Positions 8,751-18,110 of a DNA stretch of 64,000 bases are shown here, piece after piece; within the stretch, counting starts at the first letter, position 1; each line of letters opens with the position of its first letter. Both the position numbers and the translations under genes were made by a program. Below the pieces are notes generated by a model. The model was not told the DNA's origin, did not search any database, and saw only the letters and a list, made by a program, of their open reading frames with translations. This DNA comes from Nocardioides sp. Soil805 (GTDB taxonomy: Bacteria > Actinomycetota > Actinomycetes > Propionibacteriales > Nocardioidaceae): positions 439,498 through 503,497 of the forward strand of contig NZ_LMSU01000001.1 in the NCBI RefSeq assembly GCF_001429625.1, given 5' to 3'.

Positions 8751-8799
8751 CTGAATGCGCGCTGAAGGCCGGCCGAGCGTTCCTTCAGCGTGGATTCAG
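8751..8799. promoter_or_regulatory. Likely response-regulator operator between rr and PepSY genes
   Basis: Two 18-bp arms, 8751-8768 and 8782-8799, are inverted copies with 16 of 18 matches. Within each arm the half-site CTGAA (or TTCAG) occurs twice, 11 bp apart (8751 and 8762; 8784 and 8795). OmpR/PhoB-type regulators bind tandem half-sites about one helical turn apart, so this fits control of both divergent genes. No footprint data; inference from spacing and position. Confidence 0.65.
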
Positions 8800-8855
8800 G
8801 CGCCGGAGCGCATGATGGGCACGTTCCCCACCCGTTCCACTGCAGGAGGCACCCC

Positions 8856-9185
8856 ATGGACCGCACCAAGCTCGCCCTGACCGGGGCCGCGGCTGCCGCG
8901 CTCGTCCTCGGCGGCGGCGGTGTCGCCATCGCCGGTGGCGGCGACGACGACGCGTCGGACACCGCCATCGAGGGGCCCGCGCTGCAGCAGGCCGAGGACG
9001 CCGCGCTGGCCGAGACCGGCGGAGGGAAGGTGACCGCGACCGAGGAGGGCGACGAGGAGAGCTACTACGAGGTGGAGGTCACCCTGGACGACGGGACGCA
9101 GGTGGACGTCCAGCTCGACGAGGACTTCGCCGTCGTGGGCACCGAGTCCGAGCGCGGCGACGACGAGTCCGGCGCCGACGACTGA
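8856..9185 (+). CDS. Secreted/membrane-anchored PepSY-domain protein
   Basis: 109 residues: an N-terminal signal or anchor helix (Ala/Leu/Gly-rich, residues about 5-27), an acidic linker (GGDDDAS), and one PepSY domain (about 38-95) with the pattern EGPALQQAEDAAL...YYEVEVTLDDGTQVDVQLD. The tail is very acidic. PepSY domains are thought to restrain peptidases or to sense conditions outside the membrane. The ATG at 8856 has AGGAGG at ideal spacing. It is divergent from a two-component system and behind a probable operator, the usual arrangement when a PepSY protein is the main target of the adjacent regulator. Confidence 0.85.
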   Translation: MDRTKLALTGAAAAALVLGGGGVAIAGGGDDDASDTAIEGPALQQAEDAALAETGGGKVTATEEGDEESYYEVEVTLDDGTQVDVQLDEDFAVVGTESERGDDESGADD

Positions 9186-9196
9186 GTCGCTGCGCC

Positions 9197-10279
9197 CTAC
9201 CGCGACCAGGTGCGCGCGACCCGCTCGGCGAGGTCGCTGAGAGCACCGGACGGGTCGCCGAACGCGCGCTCCTCCCCCACCAGGTCGACGAGCGAGTACG
9301 CCGACTCGATGCCCAGCGCGCGCATCTCGCGTGAGCCCACGAGCACCTGCCCGGCCAGGGCCACGCACGGCCGCAGGGCCTCCGCGGCGATCTCCGCGAC
9401 GCCGTACGGGACCTTGCCGGAGCGGCTGGAGAAGTCGAAGGCCCCCTCGCCGGTGATGACCAGGTCGGCCTGCCGGGCGCGGGCGGCGAGGCCGACGTGC
9501 TCGGCGACCAGGGCGATGCCGGGCTCGCGGCGCGCGCCGAGGACCAGCAGCGCGTAGCCGATGCCGCCGGCGGCGCCGGCGCCCTTCTCGAGCGAGGTAC
9601 GACGATCGGTGGCGATCGCGAACGCCTCCAGCCACCCGTCGATCTCGGCGACCTGCTCCTCGGCGATGCCCTTCTGCGGCCCGAAGGACTTGGTCGTGCC
9701 GAAGAGCCCCGTGAGCGGGTTGTCGACGTCCGTGGCGGCGACCAGGGTGATCCCGGCGAGCCGCTCACGCGCCGGGCCGAGGTCGACGGTGGTGACGGTG
9801 TCCAGGGCGATCGCCCCGCTGTCGAGGATGCCGTCGGAGACGGCGCCGAGCGCGGCGAGGACGCCGGCGCCCCCGTCGTTGGTCCCCGAGCCGCCGAGGC
9901 CGACGACCACCGTCGAGGCCCCGCTCTCGACCGCGGCGATCACCAGCTCGCCCACACCGTTGCTGCTGGCGAACTCCACGCCCCCGTCGATGAGGTGCAG
10001 GCCGACGGCCTGCGCGCTCTCGACGTAGGCGACGTCGTCCACGAAGAGCACGGTGGCCGGGACCCGCTCGCCGTGCGGCGCCTCGACCGTCACCGCGAGC
10101 AGCTCGCCGCCGAGAGCGGCGTGCAGGACGTCCACGAACCCGGGTCCCCCGTCGGCCATCGGGGCCAGGTCCAGCACGTCGTCGGGCGCGTGCCGGGCCC
10201 ACCCGGTGGCGATGGCCTCGGCGGCCTCGACCGCGGTGAGGGTGCCGGAGAACTTGTCCGGCGCGATCAGGACGCGCAT
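9197..10279 (-). CDS. Glycerate 2-kinase, GlxK/GarK family
   Basis: 360 residues, typical family length. Phosphorylates D-glycerate with ATP, usually to 2-phosphoglycerate, feeding glycolysis. Landmarks: N-terminal APDKFSGTLTAVEAAEAI, PMADGGPGFVDVL, the glycine-rich VVGLGGSGTNDGGAG loop, and LITGEGAFDFSSRSGKVPYGVA. The ATG at 10279 starts directly at the conserved MRVLIAPDKF. It lies 42 bp downstream of the barbiturase-family gene on the same strand and may be read through from it, but the HesB-glycerate kinase neighbourhood is also conserved in mycobacteria, so its place here probably predates the catabolic island. It converges on the PepSY gene. Confidence 0.93.
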   Translation of the reverse strand: MRVLIAPDKFSGTLTAVEAAEAIATGWARHAPDDVLDLAPMADGGPGFVDVLHAALGGELLAVTVEAPHGERVPATVLFVDDVAYVESAQAVGLHLIDGGVEFASSNGVGELVIAAVESGASTVVVGLGGSGTNDGGAGVLAALGAVSDGILDSGAIALDTVTTVDLGPARERLAGITLVAATDVDNPLTGLFGTTKSFGPQKGIAEEQVAEIDGWLEAFAIATDRRTSLEKGAGAAGGIGYALLVLGARREPGIALVAEHVGLAARARQADLVITGEGAFDFSSRSGKVPYGVAEIAAEALRPCVALAGQVLVGSREMRALGIESAYSLVDLVGEERAFGDPSGALSDLAERVARTWSR

Positions 10280-10321
10280 GGCGTCATCCTGTCGCACGCC
10301 CGGGCGGGCAGGACCCCGGGA

Positions 10322-11416
10322 CTACCCCAGGTCCACGATCGCGGCCACCGGTCCGCCACCGTCGGGACCCTGGTGCGCGGCGGACACGGAGACGAACACG
10401 GCCGGGTCGCCGGTGACCGCCGCCGCCACGCCCCCCACGGCCGCCTTGATCTGCCGGTGCCAGTGGACGTCGGAGTCGTCGAGCATGGCGTTGCGCCGCC
10501 CGCGGACCTGCCCGTCGTGGGAGACCTCGCACTTGAGGAAGACGTTGACGAGGCGGCCCTCGAGGTCGGTGGGGTGCGGACGCTCGGGCAGCTCGAGGCC
10601 GGCCGACCGGATCGCGTCCCAGATGCCGTCCGCGTCGAGGGCGTCCTTCATCACCGAGTGGCCCACGCGGTAGCGCCCGCCGACGCCGGTGGCGTTGCCG
10701 ACGACGACGACCTGGGCCACGTCGAGCTCGACCCCCGAGGAGCACGACGCCACCGCCGAGAAGAGGGACCGGTCGTGCATGACGTCCTCGTCGGCCGGCA
10801 TCTCGATCTCGCCGAGCGCGACCGCGATGCCCAGCGCCGTGCAGCCGTTGGAGAGGTCCATCGACTCGTGGGTGTGCTCGGTCCACACCGTCTTGCCGCG
10901 CGACGTGGCGTCGCGGATGGTGTGCACGGTCAGCAGCGGCGTCTTGGTCTGGACGTAGTGCACGTCAGCGACGTCGGTGATGCCTGCCTTCCCCATCGCG
11001 ACCCGGACCGCGTCGGCCACCTTCGTGACCATCGCGACCCGGCCGATGTCCTCGGGCAGCAGCACCTCGCTCATCGCGAAGCCGACGGTCAGCCGGGACT
11101 CCTCGGTGGGCTCGGCGTCGGTGGTGGCGAAGATCGTGGCGTGCGGGCTGATCACCCCGTCGGTCCCGCCGGACCACACGATCGGCACCTGGGCGACCTG
11201 CTCGGCGGGGGCACCCTTGGCGACCAGCACCTCGCGGAAGGCACGGTCGGAGATGATCCGCGTGTAGTCGTTGACCCCGCCGTTGCCCTCGGTCTTGCCG
11301 ATGATGGCGATGACGCGGTCGGCCGCCATCACGCCGTCGTCGATGAGCTTCGCGAGCTCGCTGGCGTCGGCGACGGAGTGGATCGGGACCTTGCGGACTT
11401 CGATGGCACTGGGCAT
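10322..11416 (-). CDS. Ring-opening amidohydrolase: barbiturase/cyanuric acid hydrolase family
   Basis: 364 residues, normal for this small family built from three similar domains, each giving a Lys-Ser pair. Visible motifs: [68 protein letters not shown] and the C-terminal [12 protein letters not shown]. Barbiturase opens barbiturate to ureidomalonate; cyanuric acid hydrolase opens the s-triazine ring. The two cannot be separated by eye. Barbiturase is preferred because the same cluster has a uracil-type permease, a molybdenum hydroxylase and an amidase. It follows carbamate kinase after 24 bp, so they share a transcript. Start ATG at 11416 with GAGAGG upstream. Confidence 0.9.
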   Translation of the reverse strand: MPSAIEVRKVPIHSVADASELAKLIDDGVMAADRVIAIIGKTEGNGGVNDYTRIISDRAFREVLVAKGAPAEQVAQVPIVWSGGTDGVISPHATIFATTDAEPTEESRLTVGFAMSEVLLPEDIGRVAMVTKVADAVRVAMGKAGITDVADVHYVQTKTPLLTVHTIRDATSRGKTVWTEHTHESMDLSNGCTALGIAVALGEIEMPADEDVMHDRSLFSAVASCSSGVELDVAQVVVVGNATGVGGRYRVGHSVMKDALDADGIWDAIRSAGLELPERPHPTDLEGRLVNVFLKCEVSHDGQVRGRRNAMLDDSDVHWHRQIKAAVGGVAAAVTGDPAVFVSVSAAHQGPDGGGPVAAIVDLG

Positions 11417-11440
11417 GGGTGTTCCTCTCGGTGGGTGCGT

Positions 11441-12385
11441 CTAGCTCGGTACGACGACGGTGCCGGCGCTGCCGGTCGGGGATCCCGTCACCGCCTCGAC
11501 GATGTTGTCCAGGCTGGTGATCACGGCACGGGCCCCGCCGTCCTCGACGAAGCGGCAGACGGCGTCGACCTTGGGTCCCATCGACCCGCTGGCGAAGTGA
11601 CCCTCCCGGGCCAGCGCGCGCATCTCGGCGACGGTGACGCGGCCGACGGGGGTCGCCTCGGGCGTGCCGAAGTGCAGCACGGCCCGGGGCACGTCGGTGG
11701 CGATGACGAGCACGTCGACGGCGATCGACCGGGCCAGCAGGGCGGCGCCGAGGTCCTTGTCGATGACGGCCTCGACGCCGGCCAGCACGCCGTCGTCCCG
11801 GCGTACGACGGGGATGCCGCCACCGCCGTTGGCGATCACCACGAAGCCTGCCTCCACGAGGGCGTGCACGGCCGGGGCGTCGATCACCTCGAGGGGCTCG
11901 GGCGAGGCCACGACGCGACGCCAGCCCTTCTCGCCGCGGTCCTCCCAGGTCTCGCCGTGCTCGACGAGGTGGCGGGCCTCCTCGGCCGGGAGGTAGCGCC
12001 CGATCGGCTTGGTGGGGGTGGTGAAGCCGGCGTCGTCGGCGTCCACGAGGGTGCGGGTGACCACGGCGGCACTGCGCCGGTCCACGCCGCGGCGGGCCAG
12101 CGACGCGTCGAGCGCGTCCATGAGCACGAAGCCGAGCGTCGCCTGCGTCTGCGCTCCGCACCAGTCCAGCGGCACGGGCGGCACGACGGCCGCGGCGAGC
12201 TCGTTCTTGACCAGCAGGTTGCCCACCTGCGGGCCGTTGCCGTGGGTCACCACGACGTCGACCCCGGCGGCGACCAGGTCGGCCACGGACTCCATCGCGG
12301 TCCGGGCCGCGGCGATCTGGTCCTCAGGCCTGGCCCGGCCGTCGGCGGTCATGGCATTGCCGCCCAGCGCCACCAGGGTCCTCAT
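11441..12385 (-). CDS. Carbamate kinase
   Basis: 314 residues of the amino-acid kinase fold, full length. In catabolism it runs carbamoyl phosphate + ADP to ATP + carbamate, which decays to NH3 and CO2. Landmarks: VALGGNAM at the start, VVTHGNGPQVGNLL, VIANGGGGIPVV, VIDKDLGAALLA and the FASGSMGPKVDA loop near the C-terminus. It lies between hyuB (52 bp) and the barbiturase-family gene (24 bp). A carbamate kinase needs a carbamoyl phosphate source; no arginine deiminase or ornithine carbamoyltransferase is near, but the FdrA/DUF1116/DUF2877 trio at 26.7-30.3 kb is a plausible source. Confidence 0.95.
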   Translation of the reverse strand: MRTLVALGGNAMTADGRARPEDQIAAARTAMESVADLVAAGVDVVVTHGNGPQVGNLLVKNELAAAVVPPVPLDWCGAQTQATLGFVLMDALDASLARRGVDRRSAAVVTRTLVDADDAGFTTPTKPIGRYLPAEEARHLVEHGETWEDRGEKGWRRVVASPEPLEVIDAPAVHALVEAGFVVIANGGGGIPVVRRDDGVLAGVEAVIDKDLGAALLARSIAVDVLVIATDVPRAVLHFGTPEATPVGRVTVAEMRALAREGHFASGSMGPKVDAVCRFVEDGGARAVITSLDNIVEAVTGSPTGSAGTVVVPS

Positions 12386-12437
12386 CGCGCCGCCTCGGTG
12401 CAGTGACGGCGGGGCACGGCGGACGCGGTCGTCGTCG

Positions 12438-14354
12438 TCACAGGTGGTCCACCTCCGCGGAGGAGGCGCCGCCGGAGAGCCGTGCGTAGCCCGGGCCGCG
12501 GTCGAAGAACGGGTCGTCGTCGGTCCGGGCGGCCCGCGACGCCCGCTCGACGCGTGTCGCCTCCGCGTCGAAGGACACCGAGTCGTCGTCGAGGGACCCG
12601 GTCAGCACCACGCCGTAGTCGGCCAGCGCGGCCTCGGGCGACACCTTGCACCACACCACGTCGCGGACCACCAGGGCCGGGTCGCGCACCAGCGGGTCGC
12701 CCCAGCCGCCACCACCCGTCGTACGGATCCGGATGACCTCGCCGGCGCGCACCGGCTCGTCGTCGGCCAGGGCGTCGACCTCACGTTCGTGCGGGCCACC
12801 CGGGTCGATGGTGACCGAGAACGGCTGGCCGGCCCTGCCTCCCCGCACGCCCCAGCACGCCAGGATCGAGCGGTCGGCGATCGACATGAAATGAGCGTCC
12901 TTGAGCATCCGGATGTGCTTCTCGTAGCCGAGGCCGCCGCGGTGCTCCCCCGCTCCCCCGGAGTCGACGGCCAGCCCGAGCGACTCGACGAGGAACGGGA
13001 AGCGCGACTCGGTGAACTCGCTGGGCAGGTTGCGGGAGTCGGGCACCACGTGGATGGTGTCCTCGCCGTCGGCGTAGTAGCGGCCGCCGGAGCCACCGCC
13101 GAGCACCTCGCGCATGAGGTAGGGCCGGCCGTCGCGGTCCTCGCCGTACACACCGGTGTAGCGGATGGTCTCCTGGTCGGCCGGCATCCTGCCGTCCACC
13201 GCCTTGGCGACGACGCCGGCGAGCACGCCGAGGAGCCGGAGGATGACGAAGGTGCGGGCGTTGGTCGGTGCCGGGAACACGGGCGTCAGCAGCGTGCCCG
13301 GCTCGGGGAAGCGCATCTCGATGAGCGGCACGACCCCCTCGTTGACGTCCAGCTCGGCCATCCGCTCGGGCGACTCGGCCAGGTTGCGCAGGATCGGCGC
13401 CAGCCACTTCTTGAGGAAGACGCCGTCGCTGTAGTCGCCACAGTGGTTGATCGGCCCCCGGGCCTGCGGACCGGTGCCGTCGAAGTCGAGGACCAGCCGC
13501 TCGCCGTCCGGGTCGTCGGCCGTCGTCCGGGTCAGGGTGATCCTCTGGGTGTGCAGCTGCGGCTCGTCGACGCCGTCGTGCTCGGCGTAGTCCTCCCAGG
13601 TCCACGTCCCGACGGGCACCTGGCTGAGGATCTCGCGACGGTACGTCGTGGTGGTGCGGTCGAGGATCGCGTCGAAGCACGACTCGACCACCTCGACGCC
13701 GTACCGCTCGAACAGCTCGCCGAGCCGGCGGGCACCCATCAGGCAGGCCGAGCACTCGGCGTCGAGGTCGGCGGCCAGCGACTCGGGCATCCGGGAGTTG
13801 CGGGTCATGATCGCCAGCGCCGCCCGGTTGGGCACTCCCGCGTCCCACAACCGGATGGGCGGCACCATCAGCCCCTCCTCGAACACACTGGTGGCGTGGC
13901 TGGGCATCGAGCCCGGCACGGCGCCGCCGATGTCGTCGTGGTGGCCGAAGGCCTGGACGAAGGCGACGACCCTGCCCTCGGCGAGGACCGGCACCGTGAC
14001 GCAGAGGTCGGGCAGGTGGCCGATGCCACCCTCGGAGCGGTAGACGTCGTTGTGGAAGAACACGTCCCCCTCACGCATCTCCTCGATCGGGAAGTCGCGG
14101 GCGACCGGGTGCACGAGCGCGGAGTAGGACCGACCGGTGAGCTTGCGCAGCAGCCGGTCGTGGATGCCGGCGCGGAAGTCGTGCGCGTCGCGGATCATCG
14201 GGCTGCGGCTGGTGCGCCCGATGGCCGTCTCGACCTCCATCTCCACGCTGGCCAACGAGCCCTGGACGATCTCGACCAGCACCGGGTCGGCGCTCGCCCC
14301 GGCGTCGTCGGTGAGCATCCCGTAGGGGAAACGGGTGGGTGCCCTGCGGCTCAT
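12438..14354 (-). CDS. hyuB: Hydantoinase/oxoprolinase subunit B (HyuB)
   Basis: 638 residues, slightly longer than a typical HyuB (about 550-600). With HyuA it forms ATP-dependent amidohydrolases such as N-methylhydantoinase. Conserved stretches: GRTSRSPMIRDAHDF near the N-terminus, EGDVFFHNDVYRSEGGIGHLPDL, VQAFGHHDDIGG (metal-binding His/Asp cluster), the FDGTGPQARGPIN segment and the C-terminal RTTGGGGWGDPLVRDP. Its ATG overlaps the hyuA stop (ATGA), so subunits are made in equal amounts. The native substrate is not fixed by sequence; in this cluster a cyclic or open ureide is likely. Confidence 0.9.
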   Translation of the reverse strand: MSRRAPTRFPYGMLTDDAGASADPVLVEIVQGSLASVEMEVETAIGRTSRSPMIRDAHDFRAGIHDRLLRKLTGRSYSALVHPVARDFPIEEMREGDVFFHNDVYRSEGGIGHLPDLCVTVPVLAEGRVVAFVQAFGHHDDIGGAVPGSMPSHATSVFEEGLMVPPIRLWDAGVPNRAALAIMTRNSRMPESLAADLDAECSACLMGARRLGELFERYGVEVVESCFDAILDRTTTTYRREILSQVPVGTWTWEDYAEHDGVDEPQLHTQRITLTRTTADDPDGERLVLDFDGTGPQARGPINHCGDYSDGVFLKKWLAPILRNLAESPERMAELDVNEGVVPLIEMRFPEPGTLLTPVFPAPTNARTFVILRLLGVLAGVVAKAVDGRMPADQETIRYTGVYGEDRDGRPYLMREVLGGGSGGRYYADGEDTIHVVPDSRNLPSEFTESRFPFLVESLGLAVDSGGAGEHRGGLGYEKHIRMLKDAHFMSIADRSILACWGVRGGRAGQPFSVTIDPGGPHEREVDALADDEPVRAGEVIRIRTTGGGGWGDPLVRDPALVVRDVVWCKVSPEAALADYGVVLTGSLDDDSVSFDAEATRVERASRAARTDDDPFFDRGPGYARLSGGASSAEVDHL

Positions 14355-16453
14355 GCGTCGACCTCCCGCGTGACGATGATGTTGAGGAAGTCGTCGATGC
14401 GGGCGACGAACCCCGGGTGGACGGGCACCGTCGAGCCGAACTCCTCGATGATCACCGGTCCGGCGACGGTGTGCCCCGGTGGCAGGTCGGGGCGCCACAG
14501 CACCGGGGTGTCGGCGTACCCGTCCCCGGCCTCGAAGCACACCGGCCTCGACCCGGTGCGACCGACCGGGGACCCGCGGTCGGACGCGACGTCCGCCCTG
14601 CGGATCTCGGGCCGCGTGATCGGCCCGATCCCGGAGACCCGCAGGTTGACCCACTCGACCTGCTGGGAGTCGTCGCCGGAGAAGTCGTAGCCGTAGAGGG
14701 CCCGGTGCTCCGCGTGGAAGCGCCGGGCGACCTCGTCGACCGTGTCTGCGTCGAGGGGGCCGTCGGGCACCCCGACGCGCACCTCGAACGCCTGCCCGAA
14801 GTAGCGGACGTCCGCCGTGCGCACGAACCGGTGCACCTCGCGGGCGAAGCCCTCCTTGTCCAGCGCCGCCCGCGCCTGGGTCGTCAGGGCGTCGTACGCC
14901 GACCGGACGGTCGCGACGTCGAGCGCCCGGTGGAGGGTCACGTGGGTCTGCACGTAGTCGTTCTTGACGTCGACCGTCAGCAGCCCGAACGCCGAGACGT
15001 TGCCGGGGTCGGGCGGCACGAGCACCGTGGGGATGCCGAGGATGTCCATGAGGCGGCACAGCAGGAGCGACCCGGAGCCGCCGAACGTGGTGAGGGTGAA
15101 GTCGCGGACGTCGAGCCCCCGCTTGACGGTGACCTGGCGCAGCGCGTTGGCCTGGTTCCAGGCGGAGATCTCGAGCACCCCGTCGGCACACGCCTCCGGC
15201 GACGTGCCGAGCCGGGTGGCGAGGGCCTCGATGCCGCCCCGGGCCGCCTCGACGTCGAGCGGGATCTCTCCGCCCAGCAGGTGGGGCGGGATGCGGCCGA
15301 GGACCACGTGCGCGTCCGTGACGGTGACCTCGCTGCCGCCCTGGGCGTAGCAGATCGGACCCGGGTCCGCCCCGGCCGACTGCGGGCCCACCTTGAGGGT
15401 GCCCTCGGGCGAGAGCCGGGCGACGGAGCCGCCCCCCGCGCCGACGGTGACGACGTCGATCATCGGGATCTTGGAGGGGAAGGCACCGACCGAGCCCTCG
15501 GTGGTGAGCGTGGGCTCCCCGTCGATGACGACCGAGACGTCGGTCGAGGTGCCGCCGCCGTCGCTGGTCAGCACCCGGTCGAAGCCGGCCACCCGCGCGA
15601 TCAGTGCGGCGCCGAGCGCTCCGGCGGCGGGGCCGGACAGGACGGTGGTGATCGGCTGGTTGACGACCTCGTCGGCGGAGAGCACGCCGCCGTTGGACTT
15701 CATGACGTAGAACGGCACCTTCCGGCCGCCGTACTGCTCGAGGCGCCGGCTGATGCTGGTGACGTACCGGCTCAGCCGGGGCTTCACGGCGGCGTCGACG
15801 AGGGTCGTCATCGCGCGCTCGTACTCGCGGTACTCGCGCAGCACCTCGCTGGACAGCGACACGACCGCGTCGGGGTGCTCCTCGCGCAGGATCGCGCGCA
15901 TCCGCTCCTCGTGGTCGGGGTTGGCGTAGGAGTGCAGGAAGCAGACGCCCAGGGTGTCGATGCCGCGGGCCCGGAACCAGCGGGCCACCTCGCGCGCGCC
16001 GGCCTCGTCGAAGGGCCGCACCTCGGCTCCCGTGAAGTCGAGGCGACCGCCCACTCCCTTGACCAGGTCGCGCGGCACGATGCGCGGGGGCTTGACCCAG
16101 AAGTAGGAGTTGCCGTAGCCGTCGGGCACCGACTGGCGCGCGATCTCGAGCATCGCGTCGTAGCCCTGCGTGGTGATGTAGCCCAGCGCCTCGACCTTTC
16201 CCTCGAGCAGCTGGTTCGTCGCCACCGTGGTGCCGTGGCTCACCGCCGTGACCGCGTCGCCGCTCCCACGGGGCAGCTCGAGCAGGTCGAGGACCTTCTC
16301 GATGCCCGCCATGAACCCGTCCGCCGGGTTGCCGGGCGTCGACGGGGTCTTGGTCGTCACCATCTCCCCGGTGTCCTCGTCGAGGGCCACCACGTCGGTG
16401 AAGGTGCCGCCGGTGTCGATGCCGATCCGGATGCGCCGGGGTGCTGGGGGCAT
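14351..16453 (-). CDS. hyuA: Hydantoinase/oxoprolinase subunit A (HyuA), ATP-binding
   Basis: 700 residues, full length. The N-terminal hydantoinaseA_N domain has RIGIDTGGTFTDVVALDEDTG, a phosphate-binding start like that of the actin/ASKHA fold, then SHGTTVATNQLLEGKV. The central domain holds SDGGGTSTDVSVVIDG and GPQSAGADPGPICY. It activates the amide substrate by phosphorylation, and HyuB completes hydrolysis. The ATG at 16453 begins immediately before the conserved motif; no strong Shine-Dalgarno is seen. There are 128 bp to the preceding flavin oxidase gene, so a promoter could lie there. Confidence 0.92.
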   Translation of the reverse strand: MPPAPRRIRIGIDTGGTFTDVVALDEDTGEMVTTKTPSTPGNPADGFMAGIEKVLDLLELPRGSGDAVTAVSHGTTVATNQLLEGKVEALGYITTQGYDAMLEIARQSVPDGYGNSYFWVKPPRIVPRDLVKGVGGRLDFTGAEVRPFDEAGAREVARWFRARGIDTLGVCFLHSYANPDHEERMRAILREEHPDAVVSLSSEVLREYREYERAMTTLVDAAVKPRLSRYVTSISRRLEQYGGRKVPFYVMKSNGGVLSADEVVNQPITTVLSGPAAGALGAALIARVAGFDRVLTSDGGGTSTDVSVVIDGEPTLTTEGSVGAFPSKIPMIDVVTVGAGGGSVARLSPEGTLKVGPQSAGADPGPICYAQGGSEVTVTDAHVVLGRIPPHLLGGEIPLDVEAARGGIEALATRLGTSPEACADGVLEISAWNQANALRQVTVKRGLDVRDFTLTTFGGSGSLLLCRLMDILGIPTVLVPPDPGNVSAFGLLTVDVKNDYVQTHVTLHRALDVATVRSAYDALTTQARAALDKEGFAREVHRFVRTADVRYFGQAFEVRVGVPDGPLDADTVDEVARRFHAEHRALYGYDFSGDDSQQVEWVNLRVSGIGPITRPEIRRADVASDRGSPVGRTGSRPVCFEAGDGYADTPVLWRPDLPPGHTVAGPVIIEEFGSTVPVHPGFVARIDDFLNIIVTREVDA

Positions 16454-16581
16454 GCGGACATTCAAACGATCCGGGTGCCGCCCGGCGAGGTCACATGTTG
16501 CCGACGGATCGGCGACCTGCTGTCACTTCCTGCCAGCGGCTCGTCACGGTGACCCGGACCGGACGGCTCCAGCGGGTCGGG

Positions 16582-17955
16582 TCAGGCGGGCACGATGTTC
16601 TGGTTGTGGCGGAAGAGGTTGCCCGGGTCGTAGGTGCGCTTGACCTGGGCGAGCCGGTCGTAGTTGCCGCGGTAGTTGTCGCGGATCCGCGACTGGTCGT
16701 CCTCGGCCATGAAGTTGATGTAGCCCCCCTCCTGCGAGTGCGGGGCCGTCGCCTCGTAGTAGTTGCGGACCCACGCGGTGTTGGCCTCGTCGTCGGCCGC
16801 GTCCGGCCACATCCCGGCGATGACGGTCGCGAAGTTGGCGTCGCGGTAGGCGAAGGCGGTCGACTCCGGCGCCACCCGGTGGCAGGCGCCGTTGATCGGG
16901 TAGATGTGCATGGTCGTGGTCAGCTCCGGCACCTGGGACCCGTGCTCCACGTGCGCGGCGATCGCGTCGTCGGTCAGCTCCTGGACGAAGTTGGCCTTCC
17001 AGTAGTGGCGCAGCCCGGACGGGTACAGCGCGTCGAAGGCGCTGTTGAGCGCCGGGTAGGGCATCGGCCCGACGTGCTCGGCCACGACCGGTGCCAGGTC
17101 GTGGAAGGGCTGGAGGATCCGCTCCCCCTGGTCGAGGTCGCCGGCCCAGCACGCGACCATGAGGGCGAGCCGGTCGCCGTGCCGGTCCTCGGGGATGAAC
17201 GGCAGGGGCGGAGCCACCTGGAAGGCCGGGAAGCCGCCGAACTCCTCCGGGGCGTCGGCGATGAACTCGCGGTAGAGGCGCAGGAGGTCGCCGGCCCTGT
17301 CGAGCTCGAAGAACATCGGCCCGCCGTAGACGTCCTTGACCGGGCTCAGCCGGAACTCGAACGACGTCACCACCCCGAAGTTGCCGCCGCCGCCGCGGAT
17401 CGCCCAGAAGAGGTCGGCGTCGTCCTTCTCGCTCGCCACGTGGAAGGTGCCGTCCCCGGCGACCACGTCGGCGGACAGCAGGTTGTCCAGGGCCAGGCCC
17501 AGCCCGCGGGCGAGGTAGCCGATGCCGCCGCCGAGCGTCAGCCCGCCCACCCCGGTCGTCGAGATGATGCCGCCCGTCGTCGCGAGCCCGAACGGGTACG
17601 TCGCCGCGTTCAGGTCGCCCCACGTCGCACCCCCGGACACCCGTGCCGTGTGCGTGAGCGGATCGACGCGGACCTCCCGCATCGAGGAGAGGTCGACCAC
17701 GACCCCGTCGTCGTTGGTGCCGTACCCCGGGACGCTGTGGCCGCCACCGCGGATCGCGACGGTCATGGCGTTGTCCCCGGCGAACCGGACGGCCGACATC
17801 ACGTCCCCGGCGTTGGCCGGCCGCACGATCACGGCGGGACGCTTGTCGATCATGCCGTTGCGGACCAGACGGGCCTCGTCGTACGCCTCGTCGTCCGGGG
17901 TGATCACGGTTCCTCTGACGTCCTCGCGCAAGGACGCGAGCGCTGCACTCTCCAT
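16582..17955 (-). CDS. FAD-linked oxidase, berberine-bridge-enzyme-like (PCMH-type)
   Basis: 457 residues. N-terminal FAD-binding domain with IRGGGHSVPGYG, whose His is the usual 8-alpha covalent FAD anchor, and GGLTLGGGIGYLARGLGLALDNL; then a substrate domain and the C-terminal YDPGNLFRHNQNI (BBE motif, FAD/substrate closing). The second, cysteinyl FAD link of bicovalent members is not apparent (no Cys before the GGG stretch), so attachment is probably by His only. ATG at 17955 with GAGGAGG upstream. Such enzymes oxidise alcohols, amines or sugars with O2. It lies between the hydantoinase and amidase genes in the same direction; its step in the pathway is unknown. Confidence 0.85.
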   Translation of the reverse strand: MESAALASLREDVRGTVITPDDEAYDEARLVRNGMIDKRPAVIVRPANAGDVMSAVRFAGDNAMTVAIRGGGHSVPGYGTNDDGVVVDLSSMREVRVDPLTHTARVSGGATWGDLNAATYPFGLATTGGIISTTGVGGLTLGGGIGYLARGLGLALDNLLSADVVAGDGTFHVASEKDDADLFWAIRGGGGNFGVVTSFEFRLSPVKDVYGGPMFFELDRAGDLLRLYREFIADAPEEFGGFPAFQVAPPLPFIPEDRHGDRLALMVACWAGDLDQGERILQPFHDLAPVVAEHVGPMPYPALNSAFDALYPSGLRHYWKANFVQELTDDAIAAHVEHGSQVPELTTTMHIYPINGACHRVAPESTAFAYRDANFATVIAGMWPDAADDEANTAWVRNYYEATAPHSQEGGYINFMAEDDQSRIRDNYRGNYDRLAQVKRTYDPGNLFRHNQNIVPA

Positions 17956-18110
17956 CGTGGGCCTCCTCGCAGGCAACAGGTGCCACGCAGAGGCAACAGG
18001 GGCGTCGGAGGGCGTCACGAGGCGCACGGGGCGCGACAGGATGATGCAGTCGAAACTAGCCCTCGCCCCCTCACCGGCACCATCCTCCCGATGGGCCACT
18101 CCGGGCTGGT

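Noticed and set aside
10322..11416. Atrazine/cyanuric acid degradation cluster
   Set aside because: The ring-opening enzyme family fits, but no biuret hydrolase, allophanate hydrolase or triazine hydrolase gene is present, whereas uracil-type transport and Mo hydroxylase are.
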